A stretch of DNA of 64,000 bases, taken from Telopea speciosissima. Lineage: Eukaryota > Streptophyta > Magnoliopsida > Proteales > Proteaceae. Location of the stretch: the NCBI RefSeq assembly GCF_018873765.1, contig NC_057923.1, positions 59,018,593-59,082,592 of the forward strand, given 5' to 3'. Below, piece by piece: positions 1 to 13,505 of the stretch (its first letter is position 1; every line of letters begins with the position of its first letter). The position numbers were made by a program, and so were the translations under genes. A model generated the notes under the pieces. It worked only from the letters and a program-made list of their open reading frames with translations. It had not been told where the DNA came from and searched no databases.

Positions 1-1398
1 TAGGGATTATTTTTGAAGAATTTTAAAGAACACTGATTCAACCTCCCCCCCCCCCCCCTCAATGTCAACCTAAGATCAACATTGTCGATGACTCATCTAC
101 TAATGTGACTGCTTTTGGGTCTGTCTCTCTACCCTCTTTTCCTTCGTTAACTTTTGTTCTCCATGTCCCTAAATTACCTTTAAATCTTATGTCCGTTAGT
201 CAATTAACCAAGTCTTTAAATTGCTCAATCACCTTTTACCCTACTTCTTGTGCTTTTCAGGATCTCTAGACAAGGAAGACGATTCGTGAAGGGCATGAGA
301 AGGATGGCCTCTACTACCTTGATGACTCTACTACAACAGCTGCTTCTTCTACTTATCCACTTCATTGGCATTACCGACTGGGACATCTTTCCCTTTCCAA
401 GCTTCAACAGATGGTTCCTAGTTGCAAGAAAATATCCCATCTTGAGTGTGACGCATGTGAGCTTAGAAAGCATCACCGTACCTCATTCCCCACTCACGAT
501 GCCCCTCATAGTCCTTCCCTACTTTCCTTGGTTCACTCTGATGTCTAGGGTCCCTGCCGTGTCAAGAGTAAATTAGGTTTTGTTTATTTTGTGACATTTG
601 TTAACGATCATTCTCGTATGACTTGGTTATCTATGCTAAAGGATCGTAATGAATTTTTACCTATTTTTAAACAGTTTTATTCTGAGATTAAGATATAGTT
701 TAGTGAGTCCATTAAATTTTTTTGTTCCGATGCCATGATACATCAAACTAGTTGTTTTTATACTCAAGAAATGGTATTGCTGAACAGAAAAACAAACACT
801 TTCTAGAGGTCGCCCATTCATTGATGTTTCACATACATGTTCCAAAATATTTGTGGAGTGATGCGATTCTTACGGCTTGTTATTGATAAATCGTATGCCA
901 TCGTTGCTCTTGGTAATCAGTCTCTGTTCTCTATTATTTTTCCTGACATTAATCTGTTTGGTTTACCCCCACGGGTGTTTGGTTGTGTTTTCTTTGTTCA
1001 CAATCTTCACCCTAGAATTGATAAATTATCCCCACGTGCGAGCAAGTGTGAGTTTTTTGGCTATGCTCGCATTCATAAGGGTTATAGATGTTATAATCCA
1101 ATTACTCATCGATATTTTGTCAGTACAGATGTGACTTTCTTTGAATCTATACCCTACTTTTCTGCTAAGAGCCGTCAAATGGATGATGACGTCCTAATGC
1201 CTCTACTTCCGGTACTTGTGCCCTTCACCAACTCTTCTTCTGATAGTGCTCCAGCTAAGCAGTTGCAAGCATACAAGCACTGTCCTAAGCCCATGACCTA
1301 AGCTGCTCCTTCGCAACCGCCCTCTACTTCATCAGACCCTTCCCTAGGGATTCTCCATCTCCTGACTTGTCTGACTTGTCAGTTTCTTTTTGTGAAGG

Positions 1399-1707
1399 CA
1401 ATGTTAAATTTCCGTAATTTCGAAGCTGGCAAAAGGAAATATGGAGCGAAATAAGAAACCATTATTTCGTTGAAATTTTGCTCATTTTGTTTCCTTATTC
1501 CGCTATTTCAATCTGCATTGTTTCGTCGAAATTTCGGTCATTTAGGTCAGTCATTTCGTTTCGGTATTTCACTCATTTTGGTCGTTTAGGCCGTTTGCCC
1601 CCCGAAATGGTCAAGCAAAACTCATGGGAAAAAATACATTGTTTCGACAAAAATTCGGTATTTCGGTCTGACTGAAACGCCGAAATGAAACAATATTTTG
1701 AACATTG
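1399..1707. mobile_element. hAT-like MITE built from a GAAATTTCG word, inside the copia element
   Basis: The 309 bp interrupt the copia reading frame; KGTRTCTQ resumes right after. The ends are inverted (CAATGTTAAAT at the left, TTGAACATTG at the right). The flanks 1391-1398 (TGTGAAGG) and 1708-1715 (CGTAAAGG) match at 6 of 8 positions, as expected for an aged 8-bp hAT target duplication. The interior is almost entirely variants of TTTCG/CGAAA words. It is a relative of the element at 23749-24144. Confidence 0.7.
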
Positions 1708-3245
1708 CGTAAAGGTACTCGTACTTGTACTCAGCAGTTACCTACAAGTATCAGAATGTCTTGTTGCATTTTGGTTGGAAACGATCTATGGATGTTGAGA
1801 TGGATGCTCTATTGGATCGTCGGACTTGGACTCTTACTAACTTACTATTAAAAAAATGAGTTTGTGAGGTGTAGTTGGGTATACATAGTTAAATATCATC
1901 TTGATGGTTCTGTCGAGCGCCTCAAAGCTCAGTTGGTTGCAAAAAGCTTTACTCAAACGTATAGTGTAGACTATTTTGAGACTTTCTCTCTGGTGGTGCG
2001 TCTAAATCTGTATGGGTTCTTATATCCTTAGCCGTGAATCTTAATTGGCCTATGTTTCAACTAGATATTAAAAATGTTTTTCTTTATGGCGACCTTGAGG
2101 AAGAGGTTTATATGGAGCAACTTCCAAAGTATGTTGCTCAGAGGGAGAATGCGTCCAAGAAATGTCGTTTTCACAAAGCTACATATGGGTTGAAACAGTC
2201 TCCATGTGTCTGGTTTGATAAGTTCAGTAAATTTATTGGTGAATATGAGCTCACTCTGTGTTTGAACGCCATCAAGAGGACAAGGTCGTGATCCTAGTTG
2301 TGTATGTTAATGATATCATAGTTCCAGGTAATGACTTTTCAGGCATTAAAGAGGTCAAGGCATAATCAGCATTTTCAAATGAAGGACTTAGGAGTCCTCC
2401 GGTATTTTTTGGGGATTGAGTTTGTTCGGTGCAAGAAAGGTCTCAGTTTGTCTCAAAGAAAGTACATTTTGGACCTTCTGTCTGAATATGATATGTTAGG
2501 CTACAAGCCTATTGACAGTCCTATGAATCCGAATCTGAAACTTGGGGCGTGTGATGGTGAAGACTTTGAGGACAAACATCAGTACAAAAGACTTGTTGGG
2601 AAACTTATTTATCTGACTGTCATATTTCCTTTGTTGTTGAGTCATCAGTCAATTTATGGAGAATCCTAAACATGCTAATTAGGATAATGCTTGTCGTATT
2701 CTTAAGAGTGCTGCTGGCAAAGGTCTTATTTATCGTCGTCATGGCTACACTGATGTTGTAGGTTACTCTGATACTGATTGGGTTGGCGCTACCAACAATC
2801 GTAGGTCAACCACTGGTTAGTGTGCTTCTGTTAGTGATAATATTGTTTCTTAGAGGAGTAAGAAACAAACTACTATGGCAGAAGCAATATTATCACTAAC
2901 AGAAGCTTTGTATAGAACTATGACTTGTAATACAGCTGAGTTGATGTGGTTAGCCACTACTACAAGAGTTGGGGTTCTCAGTCCCTCAACCATTTAAGAT
3001 GTATTGTGATAACCAAGCTGCAATCTATATTGCTAGCAATCCAGTTTTTCATGAACGAACAAAGCATATTGAGGTTGATTGCCATTTTGTGAGAAATGCA
3101 GCCATGCAAAAGCTAATTTCAACTTTGTTCGTCAACTCCAATAATCAACTTGGTGATATGTTTACAAGACGTTGTTTCAACCTGTGTTTGTTGGTGGTTG
3201 TTCCAAGCTAGGTATGGGAGATATATACTTGAACTTGAGGGGGAG

Positions 3246-3592
3246 TGTTAGAGTGTGTATCAGTGTATGTATCGATTGGAGGTCTATGGGTGTCCATAGA
3301 CCTCTATACTGTGGGATGGTGTTTTCCTATCTGCCTAAGTTCATTACAGTTTCCTATTGTAACTAGATATAGCTTCCTATTGTGATTAGGATTACCTTGG
3401 ATTAGCTAGCTAAAACTTTTGTTTCTTTTCTAATTGTAATATCATTGTTGCTGGCTGGAGGTAGATTACTGTTAACTTATCGCACAGCCTCTCTCCAATC
3501 TCTCGGTCTCCCATCTTCCTCTTCTCATCTCTCATTCTCTGGTTTCTGTATCTGTTTTGTTTTACTTTACTTCTGATCCAACTACAAGAACA
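3246..3592 (+). repeat. 3' LTR of the copia element
   Basis: It starts TGTTAGAG right after the polypurine tract GAGGGGGAG and ends at ...AAGAACA before a C-run at 3599. Length is about 347 bp. The 5' LTR lies outside the window, so LTR age and target duplication cannot be read. Confidence 0.75.
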
Positions 3593-5720
3593 AAAAGTCC
3601 CCCCCCCCCGGCCAAGATGTCAATCCTATAAATTTACTTTTGCAGTCAAAAAGCACATTTAAGGGCATGGTAATTAGAAATCCTTAGAAGGCACTTAACT
3701 AAACAAAGGATGCATCCTATTGGGAAAATAAAACATTGTTTGGAAAGTTTGAAACAGTTCAGGAAAATGCACTTAATTACATTACAAATTTTTCCTCCTC
3801 TTCCTTTCAATCGAACACCCAGATTAACAGTGACTAAATTAGAAGATAAAAAACTCGAAGTGAAATAATAGCTCCAGCAAACTGTCAAAGAAACATAATG
3901 GAGAACTTCAATCAAGTGGACAGAAACCACAGAAATGGTTCCCTATGTAGACACTCATCCTCCGTAAAAGGACCTTTCATATCTTATCTTGGTTTCAAAA
4001 AATCTAACATTAAACTCTAGAAGCTCAAAACTTTACTCAACACAGCAAGAGAACAATGATCAAGTTCCATTGTTTATAACTGTATACCATGCAAAAATCG
4101 ACAGCTGTAACAAAAGAGTTGGGGGGGGGGGGGGGGACTGTGGTCAGAATGAGAATGCTGTCCTCACATAGTCAGAAACTGGAGTAGGTACAATCCATGA
4201 CCCAAGCTTCCGGCTGTACCATGTTCTGATATCAGTCAATTAGACAGCTAGACTACTCAAATAAATGTAGTCATGAAAAGGGTGGCCCAACAAATATACT
4301 GTCTGACTTATTTTAAACTCTAATTCTTAAACCATTATTCTCTTTGGAGGGATAGCAGCATTAACTCTACTGGATGCACTCATTAAAAAATGATATGACA
4401 AGAATAACAAGAGGAAACACTCGGTAACAATGATAGATGTGCATAAAAGTGAAAGTTGGGAAGTACTTCATATGCCCAAAAAATAGACAGGTAGGAAAGA
4501 GTAAAAGGACAAAAGGAAAGGGGGGAAGAAATGGACTGACGATCAATTTCAGTAACAGAATGTGAGAAATGAAATGAGTTCCACCACCAAATTAAATGAA
4601 AACACACATTTGTGTGATCATTTACAATAAATGAAGGAATATGATTCTTGAGGTGAATCCTTTCACTTTCAATTTGAGTTCAGGTTTTCCAAATATGACA
4701 CTAAACATGAGGTGGAAAGGAGGTTTCTAGAGGGATTGACTGAAAATCTACCACTGTAGGGGGGGAAATGGTGTGACTGGAGAAAGAGGCACAGATAAAC
4801 AGTTACGGCTTGCAAACGATGACCATCCAGGCAGAAGAGATGAAGAAGAGGCCATCTATCCCCAATTACTAGAGAAAAAACTTATTCAAATAACAAGTAA
4901 GAAAGGAGAACATATCAGACTCCATAATTATGTAATTCACCTGAATGAATATCACACAGATTTAATCCACAATTAACTTGAGATAAAGATATCCTGACAT
5001 GTTTTCTCTGAAACTATTAAAGCCCACACCGAATTAGATTGTCCCACATAGAGAATTGCTGAGTTTATACATCACTTCCCACCAGATATGCCCTTAAATA
5101 TGTGATCTTCATATCAAACTGATTGGAGAACAACAAATCTCTCAAAGTCTAAACTGTTCTATCTCCAAAATTTAGATAAAATGCACATAAAGATGCTCAA
5201 AAACCCACATTATGGATAACAGAGCTTCGTAAAACCCAATTCGTGTTGTCCCACATTTATACAGTAAATTAAAAGAACAATAAACCAATTAATTAATAAA
5301 AGTTACCAAAACTCTTAGCTATTACCCCATCTCCCTACATTGAAGAAAATCTGAGCTCTAAGACAGACAATATTCAAACCAATCTAAATGATTCTATAAT
5401 AAAACCCATATGGCGACTATTTTCAGTACTTAGTTCTAAAGATTGAAACAAAAAATAGAAAACCCATTACGAATTATCATGATTAATATTAACAAAAAGG
5501 AGATGTACCTTTAGCAAGTAGTGAGTAGTAACAGACTTGAACAGATACTCTGGCACAAGATGTTAAATGGTGGTCTTTTCTGTTCTCTGCCGATCCGCCT
5601 GTCTTCTCTTTTCTTTTAAAATCTTTTCTGTATCAAGTGTTGCAGTGCGTGTACTTGGAAGAGCTGGGAGTCGACACATAACTGTTGGATCAGCAAGCCA
5701 TGACCCCAATGTAAATAGTT
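3593..5720. other. Intergenic, no gene recognised
   Basis: Contains a C-run at 3599-3609 and a 16-base G-run at 4121-4136. Short ORFs on both strands have no recognisable domain. The interval 5570-5720 is less AT-rich and pyrimidine-rich, with a splice-donor-like AAAG/GTACAT on the minus strand near 5512. It could be a leader exon of a minus-strand noncoding transcript, but nothing coding follows it. Confidence 0.5.
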
Positions 5721-7086
5721 TTTAATTAATTTCTCTATTTTTTTTCCCTCGTTTTCAGTTTTGGGGATAAGGAGGAAATGGGAAGAATAGAAAAAGGTTT
5801 GGATATCGTATACATTTGTTTGGATTTTTATTGAATTGAGAAATAGATTTGATTATATATATTTTGATTTATATAAGGTATGGATAATTCAAATCTAAGC
5901 AATTGAAGGTCTGACTCACATATAAGCTTCAAGAGCATCATGACATTACATTCATTATTTGCTCTGTTCATATGAGAATTTGAACAAATTATTGTCAGAT
6001 GAGAGGTCCTTATTGTTATAGTTAATGCCTAACTAACACTGCCAGTTTTCATGGGGCTTTAAATAATAGTTTCAAACTTTGGTGGAGTTAAGCAATCGGG
6101 CCATAGTACAAGGGGGTGTACAAGTAATTTATTATAAATTTTACTTTGCTTTGTAACAAAGTCTATTTAATTTGAAAAGTAAATTAAAGATTCCATCTAA
6201 AAATATATACTTACCCAATATAATAAGAGTTTTAGGTAAATTATACAATCTTGATTACTAAACTTTCATTTTTCTTTTTAAATCAATTTCACTTCCCTTC
6301 CCTACGTTTCACTTGCAACTAAAGGTGCCCTTATTACAAAAAACAAAAAAAGGAGAAAGACTGGATTGAGCTCATGTATAAAAAAAAAAGACTAATTGGC
6401 TAGCCCTCGAGTAGTGCAAGATAAAATTAATTGGCCTACCCTTGAGTATATTTATATAACTTGCTGCAACAAATAAAGTTGGCAAGGAAATTAACACTCA
6501 TGAAGATATAATCCCACAATGTAAAATCTGGTGCCTTTCAACCTTTTTAACACAATTCAATAAAGAAATTTATGGTAAATGATTTATATAAAACAAAGAC
6601 ACATAATTGTAGGGTTTAGTATGATTTAGGTGCGGTTTTAAATGGTATTCAAATCGGTTCAGGTTTACATTTTATTTGATTTGGTTCAAATAGAAGATTC
6701 ATTGTTGAAAACGATACAAACCGAATAAATTTCACTTTTTCAAACCCAAAATTGAACTCTTTTTTTTGTACGATTCAGTCTAGTTCTTAATATTGGTTTC
6801 AATTCTAGTTCTAAATTGACCCCTTTTACCTTCATCCAATAACACTAGACCTCCAATAGTCTTCGAGGCCTTGAGATGCAATACATTTCACATGTTTGAT
6901 GAAATTATGCGAAGCAAAATAGGAATAAAAAAGTTGTAGAATTTAGTTTGTACATTGGTATACCCAAATCATATCTCATTATATACTATATTTTGTCTAG
7001 TAATAACAAAACGATTATAGTTTATGACTCACAACTTATTATCATAAATGATTTTGTCATAAACATAAATAAAAATTATATCGAAG

Positions 7087-7118
<32 letters not shown>

Positions 7119-8998
7119 AAGCTAAATATTCTACGTTTGAGGATGGCCTAAAACTATCCCTTTTGCATGTATAAACCACATATAACAATAAAAACTAGGT
7201 TTAGTATGGGTGATGAGTAAATTTAAGATAAATATAAATGTGAGTGAATGTATAAAACTAATGTCAACTCAAAATGACCCATAAAACCGATCAACAAAAA
7301 ACACAAGGATGGGCAAAATTTACATCAGATAGGGTGAGGCAGGACAATATATGTAGATACTCAGTAAGAGAAGTAAAGAGACTAGAGGGCATGAGTATAG
7401 GTACAACTGCACATAATTACGACTATTAATAAAGTTATTGCGTTAATCTAACCTCAACCAAACCAAGTGGGCAATGGACAAAACCTAGATCGGATCTATT
7501 CATTAAAAAGAATCAATTCGATACATTTCTTATACATTCATAGGTACCATATTAAAACATGATAAGAATCGACTAGAGTTACCATTATAGGTGGAATAAT
7601 GGTAGTCATATGCCCATCCTTGTGATCTCTTAATCCATCTTTCCTAAAAATGATATCATTCTACTGTTCACAACCATGTTTCTTTTTTTTCCTTTTTTTT
7701 TGGATGAAACAAAGTGTAATCACACCATGTTTCTTATTTACACAACATGATTGAATCAATTTTAGGTTGACTTTATTTTCATTTTTAGTGATGTGAAATA
7801 TTCCTAAATGGAAATCATGTCTATATTTTTGCGGATGTCAAAGTTGTTTTGGTTGATTTGATCATGTGTAAAGAAGTAAAAGGATGATATAATTTGTTGC
7901 CTAAAAATAATAGGATGATATAATTGTATTGAAAAAGAAAGAGGTGTGGACTTATTTTCATTTTTTTCTTAATGGTATTTTCATTAATTTATTAACATAA
8001 TGTTATTGAAATTTTTAATTGTTCTTCACTTATCTTGACACGTATTAAAATGCTAATGGATATTTAGTTAGCTTTAGTGTGAACAAATTGCATACGTTAA
8101 CGAAATTTCTTTTCAAATTATATATTTATTTAGGAAAATGGTTTTCTGAGCCGCGAAGGAAGGATACTCTAGCTTCTTCTCCCTCTATCTACCTCTCATA
8201 TGAAATGACTTTACTACCTTTCTATGTATGAAATCATTCTATCACACCTCCTTGGTATGCTTCTCTATAGTACATTATTACATGCTCATTCCTATTGGTG
8301 ATGTGTCAATGTGATTGGACTATTGGACCATCATTACATGCCCATTCATATTGATGAAGTCGAAATTAACTCAACCTATGCCAATCTTACGGTACTGATG
8401 GCCATGATGAGGTGATTCCTTCTTCACCATGTGTGATGGGACACTTTAGCAAATAGTCAACTTTATACTCTCAATACTGTGTTATGCCATGAGGTATACA
8501 CAAAAATAAGGATATGGACAAGATTAAGGATGTATGTAACGATGTATTCTATCATTGATACTTAAGCTACAATAAAAGACATGTATATACACAATTCAAC
8601 TCAACTTGTATCAGCCTTATCCTGACTAAATGGGATCAACAACTGGCATATAAATATGATAACATAAAATATACATAAATATAAATGAATACTTAAAAAT
8701 ACAAACTAATTATTTATAAAATTGTAGGTGTAAGAAGTTTTTTTTTTCTTGCTTATTGAATCCTGATTCATTCAAAATGCATTTATTTATTATTAGAGTC
8801 TATTACCTTATTTTGAATAATTGTCATGAGAGAGCAACTTTGTTGCCCATATTGCATAAATTCCTACAACCTAGGGTCACACTATTAAACATTCATCGAG
8901 ACAAGAAGCTATAAAAACCATCTTTATTTCAAAAGGATATTTTGGTATAACAAAGCATAGCTACACCGAGATATCAGCAACGTAGGTTGACTATATAT
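5721..8998. other. AT-rich intergenic region, no gene recognised
   Basis: Very AT-rich, with a 30-base A-run at 7087-7116. At 6600-6820 there is a stretch rich in CGGTTCAA/TTGAACC-like words that resembles the word-repeat MITEs elsewhere, but I cannot define its ends. At 8598-8644 there is a LINE tail relic. No ORF shows family similarity. Confidence 0.5.
8598..8644 (-). mobile_element. LINE 3'-tail relic
   Basis: On the minus strand it reads GACCC-like ...ATTTAGTCAGGATAAGGCTGA, the diverged tail motif (GACCCCATTTAGTTGGGAT) seen at five other loci here. Only the last few dozen bases survive. Confidence 0.5.
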
Positions 8999-9489
8999 AA
9001 GATAATAGGGAAAATTATACTACAACCCTCTGAGGTTTGTCCTAAATACAAAGTGACCCCCTGTGTTTCTAAATTATACAGCCGCACCCCCTGAATGGAC
9101 GGTGTTAAATAATACAATGTAAAATGCCAACTTTGCCCTCTTCTATGATCATAAACCAAAAACCAAGGCGGCTCAGATCTTGATCCTCTTTCCTCTCTAA
9201 CCCTTTCGTCTTCTTACTTTTGTTTCTGGTTCATTCTATTCATCTTTCACAAGCACATTCAGCTCTTCATCCTCTTTCCTCTCTAACCCTTTCTTCTTGT
9301 TACAAGGTTGCTATACCTGAGACTTCTCCACACTTACGTTCACTGAACCTTTATGAACACAAGTCAACATCTTCAATCCCATACTTAAAGTACCCATACC
9401 TCAGCATTTTTATCTCCCTCAACTCGAACCAGAGATCTAACGAGAAACCAAAACCAAAATCTGCATATTCATCTTCCTTTTCATGTAGG

Positions 9490-12400
9490 GAAAGGAATTG
9501 CAGATGCAAAGCTAAATGCAGCTTACAAAGCTCTCCAGTAATGGAAATCTACAATAACCGATGACCCATTGGGCATCTTAAGCACATGGGTAGGTTCCAA
9601 TGTGTCACACCCCGGCCCGGTTCATAAGGGCCAAGTGTGATTGGATGTTTCTGACATCCAACCAATCCTCCAAGGATCGCAAGTGCAGTACTCCATTTAC
9701 AAACATATTTCACAAATACAGTAATCAGAGGCAGCGGAAACAGATCAAATAATAGAGATAACATCAGTAATAAGAGAGGTCTAAGTGATATTTCATTTAT
9801 ATAAAAGGATAAAGCTTGTGATACAACTATACAGTTCTCAAAAGTACCACAAAGTAAGAGTATACAAGAAACTATACTATAACTATATAAAGTGTTTATA
9901 AAGCATAAAAGAGTGGGGAGGTAGTCTGGACTATCAGGCCAAGATCAGGAAAATGCGCAATCATCATGTGCGCATGAAGTATCGTGTACTTCAAACTCCA
10001 GCGTCGCAAATCCAAATTAGAAGTAACTAAATCACCTGAAAAATAAAGATATCCACAGGGGTGAGCTCTCCACTGAGCCCAGTAAGGGAATACATACATA
10101 CAAACGCAGTAAATTCATGAGGCATGACCTAATCTAGTACGTTCTTAACACAGATGTTAAGTCTCATGAGGTTTAAGTACTACTGGTGGTAGATGCTAAC
10201 CTCGGTCCCGGAACTAACCCTTCGGTCACCCGAACGAAACCATTCTACCACGGTGGGGACCCGCCAGTTTCAAAACTAACACATCGGACCCCGACAGACC
10301 CCCAAAGACCAACCCTGTCTGTTTATTCTCACAGCAGAGTACACACGCTAACATGGGACAGAAGATGGCATCCCGAAACTAACACATCGGACCAACCACG
10401 GGCTGTCCAACACCTCTCCCCCTGTTGGTAAGGGGCGTAGTACTGGGTAATGAATAACAACCTAGCCCAGTGCAATCTATTCATAATGATACAAGTATGA
10501 TCAGCTGAATTAGAGTACTGAATTCCACCATCAACAATTCACAATAATAATAATAACATCAATGCAATGCAATGCAATATGCTAATGTGTAGCCTAAACC
10601 ATATGCATTCTAATGCATCAAAACATAAGCTAAGAAACTATATGCATTAGAGTAGTTTCAATGATGCATGATATGGCATTCAACATAACATCAAATTAAG
10701 TTGACAAACACACCCAAATTAAGTTCAAAGTTCCCTTACCTGAGATGGTCGATAAACCTAGTCAAATAGAAACCCAAAAGCCCAAGTAATCCTCACAAAA
10801 AATGGAGTAAAATAGTCCTAAATAAACATCAAAACATCATATATCAATGAGGGTAATAGTCTAGGTCAAACCTTAAGGAATCAGTCCAACAATCACATAA
10901 AAAGGGGCAGCCGGATGCAGACTTCCAGTGAGTCGGTCGACCGCCCCTAGGCCTGCAACAGCATCTGGCTGCTTGGCCGAATTTGGGGGTTTAGCTTGAA
11001 ATGGCCAGATCTTGACATGCATGGCCCTAATTTGGTGTTTTAAATCAAAATTAAGGTGGGTCTAACTAACCTTATTAATTAATTTGAAATAATCAACCAA
11101 ACATTGGAATTTTTATCAATTAAATCCAATTTTCATATCTAGGGTTGATGTAATGGCCATTAGAGTCAGCAATTGAGCTCAATTGAGGGATAGCCATGAA
11201 GGTTCAGGTATGGCTGAATCCAAACAGCACTAAAACAGTAAGAATTAGGTGGAATTTCCACAGCTTGAGCTTGGATTAAGAGTCTTCATGGTTGAATAAT
11301 TTTTTAGGCATAATTATGCTTGAAGATTAGAGGAAGAGAAAGTGGAAAGAGCATGGATTTATGGCCTACCTTGGTACATCAATGAGCAGAGGTGAAGACA
11401 GCCTTGCTTTTGTGCTCCAATTCTCTAATGGAGGTGTTCATGCTTCCAAATTCAAGTCCAAGATTAGAGCTCCAAGGTATATTCTTCTCTTCTCTTTTCC
11501 TTGCTCTCCAAGGCAGGAACGTTTTCTCTCCAAGGCTTAGAGTTGTGAATAGTGATTATTTAGAATGGGTTAATTATATATATATATAACGTAAGCATAA
11601 AGGGGCAGTCTGGTCATTTGGATGAAATTAGATTTAAAGTTGATTTCTAATTTGATTTTAACGGAAATTTCGTACTTATTACATTAATCTAACCATAGAG
11701 TGACGTCAGACGACATCAGGGGTAATCTGGATACGAGTAATTGTCTGGAATAAGATTCCCCACTGGGGATGTGGGTCCCACAGATGTAATTTACCAAATT
11801 GCCCCTATTAACTCTAATCGATCGGTACGATACACTATAAAATACAAATAAATCATACCTACAATGGGTCTAACTGTCGGAGAGGTTCTATATGCTGTCC
11901 AGCCAGTAGATCCGATACAGGTAGCTTAAGTGCGGGGTTCCATTGGGGTTCTCTGACTCTAGAAGGGCGAGGTAGTTGGCTGTTCGAAATGCCCTTACAG
12001 ACGAGTCATGAGATTGGTCTAGATTTCTTAATCGAGACGACCCACAACATAGAGGCTAGCATGGGCAATATTGAACCAGAACCTGAAATCACATAGGTTC
12101 CAATAGTTCAAATTTTTGCGGGTTTCATACAATGTTTGTTCTTACAGAAGCATTTTCTATTTGAGCACTCAATATGGAGAAATATCTGGTTCCTCCGACG
12201 ACCTTGTTGTGGGAGGGATAGATTTGAACCAGGCCAATCTTCAAGGCTCTCTAGTGAAATAACTCTCTCCTCTCAAACCTTACTCTCATTCACCTCAATA
12301 GCAACTGATTTTCAGGCACTTTGTGGGAGGGATAGATCTAGACGCAATTTTCCTCAACAACAACCAATTCGAAGGACAAATTCCTCTCAATTTGGGGAAC

Positions 12401-12500
12401 TCACCAGCTTCTGTGATCAATTTAGCAAACAACAAGATCAGTGGCTACATTTCATCTAGGGTTTTGTTCAAATGCGATCAAGGCATTTGCCTTCTTGAGC
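9490..12500 (+). pseudogene. Captured LRR/extensin-like gene fragment, split by an insertion
   Basis: Two blocks of one LRR-extensin-type exon lie inside the MULE. Block 1 (about 9500-9601) reads KLNAAYKALQ, then a stop where a tryptophan-preceding codon is expected, then WKSTITDDPLGILSTWVGSN. This is the conserved N-terminal segment before the LRRs. Block 2 (about 12105-12460) gives GGIDLNQANLQGSLVK, then, after an internal loss of several repeats, DAIFLNNNQFEGQIPLNLGN and SPASVINLANNKISGYI. The family is recognised from these motifs (cell-wall LRR-extensin or At4g06744-like proteins). Stops, the internal deletion and the 2.5 kb insertion make it nonfunctional. Confidence 0.72.
9602..12093. 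mobile_element. Unclassified 2.5 kb insertion within the captured gene
   Basis: The insertion is bounded by the identical 11-mer TAGGTTCCAAT at 9591-9601 and 12094-12104. The LRR-extensin sequence lies on both sides. It starts GTGTCACACCCCGGCCCGG and ends ...CCTGAAATCACA. I see neither LTRs nor clear TIRs and no protein domain. GC content is patchy, with a CCGG-rich section at 10190-10440. It could be a long solo LTR with mismatched ends or a MULE relative (9-11 bp duplication). Confidence 0.6.
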
Positions 12501-13210
12501 CAAATCAAGGCTTTCTCGAGATCTGTTCTTTCAAATCCTGGGCATAATCATGAAAATGCATAAGTGCAATCGAATAAAATGTGTTATCTTTATGATCCTC
12601 CTCGTCTACTCAGAATGCAGCTATTAGGGCTGCTCCTCATCTTTCTAGCAGATTTTTATCCCTAAACACATACGACCCACTTCAGGATATTAGGATTTTG
12701 GAATAGAGTGAGAAGAGATGGAAACTTAGTAGTAGCAAGAGAGATGAAGTGAGAGAATGAAGATTGATTGAAACGATAGATAGCGATGAACCCAACCAGA
12801 ACCCTAAACTCTCTTTCTGATTCGAGTAACAGGGGAAGGGGTGGGAAGAGGATGGGAAGTTGGGGATGCCCTATGGGCAAAATGGTAAGCTCACACCTTA
12901 GAAGGGGTATATTAGTCATTTGAAGGCAAACTTAACCAACACCATAACAACTAACTAACGGAGTGCGACTGACTGTTACAACTAACCTAAACTCAGGGGG
13001 TGCGACTGTATAATATAGAAACATAGGGGGTCGCTCTGTATTTATTACAAACCTCAAAGGGTGGCAGTGTAATTTTCCCAAGATAACTCTGGGTGAGGGC
13101 TTACCCGTGACTGGAAAAGTTTGATACAGTCGGAGACAGAGGGTCTCTTTCTTTGTTATATGGTTAAGGCTCTATCCCCTTGTCAAGGTTTTGATCTTTC
13201 AACATGTTGC

Positions 13211-13380
13211 TTCAGTGGGTTCTATCTATTGTCGGGCCGCAACCGCTTTAAGTTGTCTGCTTACATTTGCTTATGGCACATGTATGGACATTCTTAAGCG
13301 ATGCGGTGGAGGATTTCGTGATGATGAGCTTCAACCAATGTACCCTGTAGGGAGATTCGGGTTTAAGGAGGAAGGAGCAG
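13211..13380 (+). other. Possible orphan exon of an unidentified gene
   Basis: It is an open frame (LTFAYGTCMDILKRCGG, then FRDDELQPMYPVGRFGF) bounded by a good acceptor (TTGCTTCAG, ending 13210) and donor (GCAG/GTAAGG at 13380). Its composition is gene-like compared with the neighbours. I do not recognise the family, and no partner exon is visible between the MULE and the LINE tail, so it may be captured or relic coding DNA. Confidence 0.25.
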
Positions 13381-13505
13381 GTAAGGTTTGTGTATTTGCG
13401 ATACCTAATGCCCATATGGTAACAATAAATTGACACATCATCATATGGTATAACATACAATTTATGCCCCTTCCACGACAAAGTTGAGAGTTTTAAACCA
13501 TCCAT

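Larger units (their letters stand above)
1..3592 (+). mobile_element. Decayed Ty1/copia retrotransposon, 5' end outside window
   Basis: A copia polyprotein reads in the usual order but with many stops and frameshifts. From 70 to 560 there is a protease/GAG-pre-integrase stretch (LNLMSVSQLTKSLNCS, HWHYRLGHLSLSKLQ). From 560 to 1300 there is integrase. From 1730 to 2660 there is reverse transcriptase, with GLKQSPCVWFDKFSKF near 2190, a YVND box near 2305 where YVDD is usual, and MKDLGVLRYFLGIEF near 2380. From 2960 to 3200 there is RNase H (YCDNQAAIYIASNP, then RTKHIEVDCHFVR). A purine tract at 3237-3245 precedes the 3' LTR. The element is cut by the window edge and carries a MITE at 1399-1707. 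It cannot be autonomous now. Confidence 0.93.
9008..13079. mobile_element. Mutator-like element (Pack-MULE type), 4.07 kb, long TIRs
   Basis: The two ends are about 100-bp inverted repeats. The left end starts GGGAAAATTATACTACAACC. The right end, reverse-complemented, starts GGGAAAATTACACTGCCACC, and both continue through matching CCTNTGAGGTTTG, GACCCCCTNTGTTTC and TATACAG(C/T)CGCACCCCCTGA. The flanks 8999-9007 (AAGATAATA) and 13080-13088 (AAGATAACT) agree at 7 of 9 positions, matching the 9-bp target duplication typical of Mutator. No transposase is visible. The cargo is an LRR-extensin-like gene fragment, so it looks like a nonautonomous gene-capturing MULE. Confidence 0.78.
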
